A program made the position numbers and the translations under genes. The notes below the pieces were generated by a model. The model was not told where the DNA came from. It made no database searches and saw nothing but the letters and a program-made list of their open reading frames with translations. 64,000 bases of DNA from Piliocolobus tephrosceles (taxonomy: Eukaryota > Chordata > Mammalia > Primates > Cercopithecidae). Each line of letters begins with the position of its first letter. Positions within the stretch are counted from its first letter, which is position 1. Of this stretch, positions 58,883-64,000 are shown in pieces. Where the stretch lies: the NCBI RefSeq assembly GCF_002776525.5, contig NC_045438.1:149274095-149338094 (forward strand). The letters run 5' to 3'.

Positions 58883-60380
58883 ATATTACCAACACAAACA
58901 CAGCACACAGCCCTGTGGATGTGATTGCTTCCCAGCAGAGAGCTTGGGCCTCCCAGTTTACTTCTGAATGTGTCCAGGGATGCTGTGCAGATGGCCAGTA
59001 CTTGCAGTGTGAGCCAGCTCACTGGTACACAGAAAGCTGGAGTTTGAGAGGAGAGCAAAATACAAGGTGTGTGTCCTAGACTTTCCCATCTAGCCTTCTC
59101 ATGAGATAGGCCAACAGCCTTCAACAGGTGATGCTTCCTTCAGTAGCCCCACCTTCCTTGGCTCCTGCCCCTGCCCTGGCTCAGGAGTCTTCATGGGAAC
59201 AGCGTGCCCTTGTCTTAATCAAAAGCAGCCCTGCGGGGAGGAGGCTTAGAAGGAACTGGTAGGAAAATAGCACTCTAATGCTTTTTCCTCAGGTGCTCTC
59301 CAGATACATTCTCAAGGACATATTCATCTGTGAATGCGGATTTTTATTCCTGTGCCTCATTCTGTTGGAGCTGTAGAAAACCAAACTCTCTATCTGGTTA
59401 GTTTTTAGGAAAAGTATGCTGGCCCTCCGAAATGTGATAAGAAGCCAGTTAAAATGATCTGGGCATTAAGGCAGCCACAGTGGAAGAATTATAGCTACAT
59501 AGACACCATCTATACCCCCAGAGCAAGCACATCACATCCAGCTCCTGACCCGATTATCTCTGAGCTATGGCTCTTGTGGCTAGGTCTACAAGTCCATGCC
59601 TGGGGTTCCCAGAACACAGACCAACTTGTTGTGCAATGAAGACTTTATGAGAAACTTTGTTTTCTCTTTTCCTAAGGGCCTGAAATCAGCAAGCCAAAAA
59701 GCATTTTATCCTAATATAGAAAAGAATTAGACAGCAGATGCTTCTTCACAGCAGCCTGTGTGCTGGGGATAGAAAAAAAAAATGGCGTAGCCTTCTCTCT
59801 GGCAAGAGTTAGGACTGAATCATCATGGGAGTGTTTGTGGTAAAATTACATTTTTTCTTTAGATAGTGGAATTATTATCACTGGGCTATAGACAGCTAGT
59901 CCAGAGTGACTTTGATGAGACATACTCTTTTTCACCACATAAAGAGTGTGTCTTTGACTCCAAGGGAACAAAATATCCAAGAATATCGTCATGGGAGGAG
60001 AGCAGATAGGAGACCCTGGAAAAAAGTTGGCTGAGATCAAGAAGGGAGGGGAGCCAGCAAAGTAATGAAGAGGATTTGTTTTCTTTTTGAACTAAGAATG
60101 GGGATTCGGTCATGTCTCAATAATCGGGTGAACACAAAAGGTCATTCCAACGAACAAATTTCCCAGTGGCCTCCATGAAGCAAACTACAAAATCAATTCT
60201 ATATCATCCAACCAAAGACCACCAGTAGGGACTAGGATGCTTTCTTAGGCTTGATGAGTGAAAATACAATTTTGTCTAGAGGTTTATTCAGATGAGGAAG
60301 GGAAAGGAGAAAAGAGAATTATTGAGGAAGTTCCTCCAATGTTGGACAACACTGGATTCCCCCCCGCACCCCTCCCCCTC
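58883..60380. other. unassigned sequence, relatively GC-rich at 58900-59300
   Basis: No repeat recognised. A 121-codon reverse frame (58759-59124) lacks any domain. A good acceptor-like tract ends at 59292 and a GTTAGT donor-like site starts near 59398 (see findings). Confidence 0.4.
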
Positions 60381-60665
60381 TTTTTTTGACAGACCTCACT
60401 GTTGCCCAGGCTGGAGTGCAGTGGTGCAATCCCGGCTCACTGCAACCTTCGCCTCCCAGGTTCAAGTGATTCTTGTACCTCAGCCTCCTGAGCAGCTGGG
60501 ACTATAGGCGCTTGCCACCACACCTGGCTAATTTTTGTATTCTTTGTTAGAGACGGGGTTTCACCATGTTGGTCAGATCAGTCTCGAACTCCTGGACTCA
60601 AGTGATCCTCCCACCTCAGCCTCCCAAAGTACTGGGATTACAGGCATAAGCCACCGTGCCCGGTG
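60381..60665 (-). mobile_element. AluS SINE, reverse
   Basis: Short T7 tail next to a C-rich tract, then 'gacagacctcactgttgccc' (shortened start), two arms, ending CACCGTGCCCGGTG. 'accatgttggtcag' fits AluS. No clear flanking duplication. Confidence 0.92.
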
Positions 60666-60769
60666 ATTTTTTGCATTTCTAATGCTTTAGGTTTTCATCT
60701 TTACCTGGCAGTTGCATAGATATCCAACTTGACTCCTTGCCACTAATGTCTTCTCTCATTTAATCAATT

Positions 60770-61325
60770 CTTCCAGTTGGAACTTTATCTTTCTAAAAGA
60801 TTAAATTTCCCTCTGCAATCCCTTCCCTTTGCTAGCTCCTTGTGAACTATCAAAGTCCAGCTTCTTCAACCTGAACATCGTCTATAAAATATGGATACTC
60901 CCTGCGTCCTCCAATCCTACCTCCCAACAGTCCTCTGATCCAAGATGACTTTCCTCTCACTATTCCTGGAAGATATCTCCTCTTGCATTTCTATGTATTC
61001 AGTTGATTATGTTGTTCTCATCAAAAATGGGCACCTCCTTATATACATCTGCTTATCCAAATCTGTCCACTCCCCAAGCCCCTCCCTCAAGATCATCTTC
61101 AGTGCTCCTCCAGATGTGTCTTGCGTATCTGAATTTCTATAGCATCTAATGCTTATACTTTTGTAATTTTAGCACTCCATTTAGGCTTATTCAGATTTTT
61201 TTCCAACATTATTATGTATTTGTATAGAATGTCTTCTCCATTGAAAGAGAAATCTCCTCTATGACACGAACTGTGTCACAGACATTTTAATATCCCTCAT
61301 AATAGTTCAAACAGTTTAATATAAA
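60770..61325 (+). mobile_element. L2 LINE 3' region
   Basis: 'caaagtccagcttcttcaacc', 'ctctcactattcctggaag', 'tcagtgctcctccagatg' and the tail 'aagagaaatctcctctatgac', 'acgaactgtgtcac' are a diverged L2 3' end. A 65-codon frame at 60945-61142 lies here. Confidence 0.6.
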
Positions 61326-63309
61326 CATTCAAAATCTTTTTGTTCCCAAATCAGTTTACATGTAGCCTTTAAACCTCATTACCAGTCTTTGGTAATGGGA
61401 AAATAAGTCCAAATGAGGCATTCTATCGGAGGCTCTTTTAAAGTCATCATGCTTCTATCTCTCCTCTCCCCACTAGGTCAAGAGATCAGGGTGACCTTTG
61501 AGCTAATGAGGACGCTAGGTGACACCAAGCCCAAACACTCTCTGAGCAAGTGGCTGGTCCTGAGAGGTGATTGAGGTCACACGACTATAAGATATAAGCA
61601 GGAACTGAAAAATCACATCTCCAGACTCATCACTTGGTATGTTTTTTCTCCTTTTGTTATATTGCTCCCCATCCTAGCTTTTCTATGGCTGGTGGGCCAG
61701 CAAATATTGGTTAATTCAATTTTAGAAAAAAATAGCCCAAAACTAAATAAATGAAAACAGTAAGAGAGAGAAAACAAAATTTAGGGTTGGTGTGAACAGG
61801 CTTTTAGCTTTTCAGTTAGGTTTCCAATGCTTCAGGAATACAGATCATGGCTGTCAATTATGGCTGTGCTTTTGTTCACTTTGATTCTGTTTTGATATTT
61901 TCTTTTTGACATTTTAGAAGTTGCTTTGGATTGAACTAACCACTAACTAACCACATAAGTGGTTGCTTATACCACTAATTATGATCAATTATCAAAAAAG
62001 AGCCACATTATGCCCTCCAAACTGTTGGGTTGCTGCTTCTTTGTTCCAGATAATTCTACCTGAGATAAAGCAAAAATCACAATGCTGGACCTAGGAAGGT
62101 AACTACCCAAAGGGGATTTTAATGAAAATATTGATGAAATATTCAAAGTGGACAAATGCATACAATGTAAAAAAAAAAAAGAGTAGAAATTTGAGGCATT
62201 TTAGAAATACTCTAAGAATCATTACATTTATATTTTAGGATGCCAAGAGGTATTTCTAGAAGGAATAAAATTGACATATCAGTATGGTTTTATAGAAAGA
62301 ATTCTAAAGCAAGGTTTAAAAGTCCTTGAATTTAGCTGTTTTTCAAGGTATTGGTCATTAAATTCCTTGATTCTCAGTTTCCCCATCAGATGAGAATTAC
62401 ACAACTCACATACTTGCTTTTATTATTAGTATATATAAAAGTATGGGAAAATGTATTTACATATTGAATTTACTTTTTGTGACTTAAAGAAGGGTTGTCC
62501 CCTGGGCTGAGACTTATTTTACTGGTTGTGTTATACGGATTTTCCATGTGCATTTGCTAGGAAGAAAATAGCAATAGGATTTTTATTTTTTAAATGTGAG
62601 GCTTACCAATCAGGCTCCAAGATGGATGAATTCAACCATATAGCACACAATTTTTTATTCTTTATGCTTCTTTGTTATCTTCCCTCCATTTCTCTCCACA
62701 TCCCATTCCATCACCCCATTCTGATCACTGTCAATCATTGCACTGTTTTTTCCTTGCTCTGATGTCCTAACCAGATAGATCCACAACTGACAGGAATTTA
62801 TCAGGAGAGACACAACAACTCGCAACATACAAGCCATATATGAACCTGACAGCCCCTATTAGGGGTGGATGCGCACAGGATAATGATAGAGCTGCTGACA
62901 AATAACTAGCAGTTTGGCTCATTTACACTGAAGAGTTTTGCACGCTGGGGTAGTTATGTGCCCATTTATTGCACCTTCATAGGCAGTATAAATCCGATTT
63001 AGTCCACTTAACCCTCTACTGTGATTTTTGCTGAGAACGCACTTACATAGTCTCACAGTAAAAGAGATTCTCAGAACTGAGCAAAAAACAAAACCAAAAA
63101 CTTACTTTCTAGTAATTTTCTTTCTCATAATCACCTTTAGGATCACTACAGATCAAATATAACTAGTGTTTCTGCAAAGCAACGTTCTTTTTTCATATGT
63201 GCAAAGGTAATTCTATTAACATAATAGTTACTTATAATCTAAGTAGGTCTCTGTTTCTGCTTTCAGCTTGGTGTAGTTTATAGCAGACCAGTGTTAAGAT
63301 CCAGAAAAA
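61326..63309. other. unassigned sequence
   Basis: About 2 kb with no named repeat or gene. A12 near 62169-62180. Confidence 0.45.
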
Positions 63310-63530
63310 AAAAATCAAATAAAACAAACACGTAGAAAATTGAAATTTAAAAATAATATATGCTATTTACAATAGCTCAAAAAATATCAAATACTTAGGA
63401 AAGGCATGCAAGACTTCTGCACTGAAAATTAAAAACAGTATTCAGACACACTTAAAAACTTGCAAATAGAAGCATATTCCATGTTATAAACTGATGACTC
63501 AGCATTTTATTTTTTAATTAAATTCTAAAA
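63310..63530 (+). mobile_element. L1M ORF2 fragment
   Basis: 'gctatttacaatagctcaaa', 'tcaaatacttaggaaaggc', 'gcaagacttctgcactgaaaa' and 'atattccatgttataaactg' correspond to the L1M ORF2 segment after the RT domain. Not open. Confidence 0.7.
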
Positions 63531-63967
63531 ATATTCTCAGAGTCAGGTGATGAATTGTAAAGTGTACATTTTATGAACTATGTCCCAGTTCTGGCCACAG
63601 CGTCTTACTGATTTCAGCTGCCGATGACAATCTGCTCCCCAGAGAGGGCCATTTTGTATCTTAATGGTGTCAAAACGAGGGTTACTTCATCTGCAGTTCT
63701 GTAAAACCTACAGTCAGATGGGTATGGTGGCAGGATCTGGTATAAGCAGTAATCATATTCAAAATTAACATACTAGGGGTTGCTAAGTTGCCTATAACCA
63801 ACCATAGAAAGGGTGTGAACTAACACACGTAGAATGATTAATAACCGTGTAGTGAGTTAACTAGTGTTCACTCCAAATTCATGAGACACAATTTTTTAAA
63901 GGTTTTCTGGTATTTCCAAAGCAACATATATGGTTACTACACTTCCTATCAAGATGCCAATAGGTTT
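63531..63967. other. unassigned sequence
   Basis: Nothing recognised. Confidence 0.4.
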
Positions 63968-63996
63968 TGCTGCTGTTGCTGTTGTTGAGCTGTTGC
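63968..63996 (+). repeat. TGC/TGT trinucleotide tract at window edge
   Basis: Mixed TGCTGCTGTTGCTGTTGTTG then GCTGTTGC. Interrupted, so probably stable. It may continue beyond the window. Confidence 0.75.
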
Positions 63997-64000
63997 AGTG

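Noticed and set aside
58759..59124. 121-codon reverse frame with a hydrophobic isoleucine run
   Set aside because: The IIIIII run is the AAT/ATT microsatellite read in reverse. No domain or start context.
63968..63996. Disease-type CTG repeat
   Set aside because: Mixed TGC/TGT units with interruptions and short length. No evidence of an expandable pure tract.

Overview
This is AT-rich, non-coding nuclear DNA from a catarrhine primate, most likely human. The evidence is the repeat content: ten Alu copies (including AluY), an LTR7-family (HERV-H) solo LTR, MST/THE1-type MaLR elements, L1 elements of the primate L1PB/L1MA type, and a background of old mammalian repeats (MIR, L2, L1M, MER5-like, Tigger-like). 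I found no convincing protein-coding exon, functional RNA gene, CRISPR array, bacterial or phage gene, or operon. The longest open frames (up to 186 codons) lie in L1 5' UTR or antisense to repeats.

Layout. 1-5.4 kb: a Tigger-like transposon end, L2 and MIR fossils, an AluY at 3503-3810 and an LTR7-type solo LTR at 4572-4940. 5.4-21.6 kb: an almost solid block of transposons. It holds an ancient L1M 3' end, an L1PB-like element with a large internal deletion and a MaLR solo LTR in its 5' UTR (6775-10278), a short reverse L1 3' end, two abutting reverse Alus, another L1M 3' end, and a nearly full-length L1PB-like fossil (12725-21580). That fossil is interrupted by a complete two-LTR MaLR provirus (16001-18143, perfect GAAAT target-site duplication) and by an AluS (20585-20885). 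21.6-31.2 kb: mostly unassigned AT-rich sequence with one Alu, a small TIR element and MIR fragments. 31.2-41.7 kb: a reverse L1M, an ERV1-like LTR, an ERVL-like LTR, L2/MIR fossils, three Alus and a G-rich tract. 41.7-55.6 kb: mainly unassigned sequence with MIR/L2 fossils and a reverse L1M 3' end (47455-48915) bracketed by 140-150 bp diverged direct repeats. 55.7-56.6 kb: a 925-bp MER21-like ERV LTR. 56.6-64 kb: unassigned sequence, one AluS, an L2, and an L1M piece near the right edge.

Nothing here works together as a gene system. The window is a stratigraphic record of retrotransposition, with nested insertions that give relative ages. The most unusual signal is the L1M at 47.5-48.9 kb with what appears to be a target-site duplication of about 140 bp. 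Others are a perfect 13-bp hairpin at 24978-25023, a four-run G-quadruplex motif at 37027-37045, several near-identical 14-24 bp tandem duplications, and the nested L1/MaLR/Alu structure. No previously undescribed biological system could be supported. Subfamily names are from memory of consensus features and should be read as approximate.
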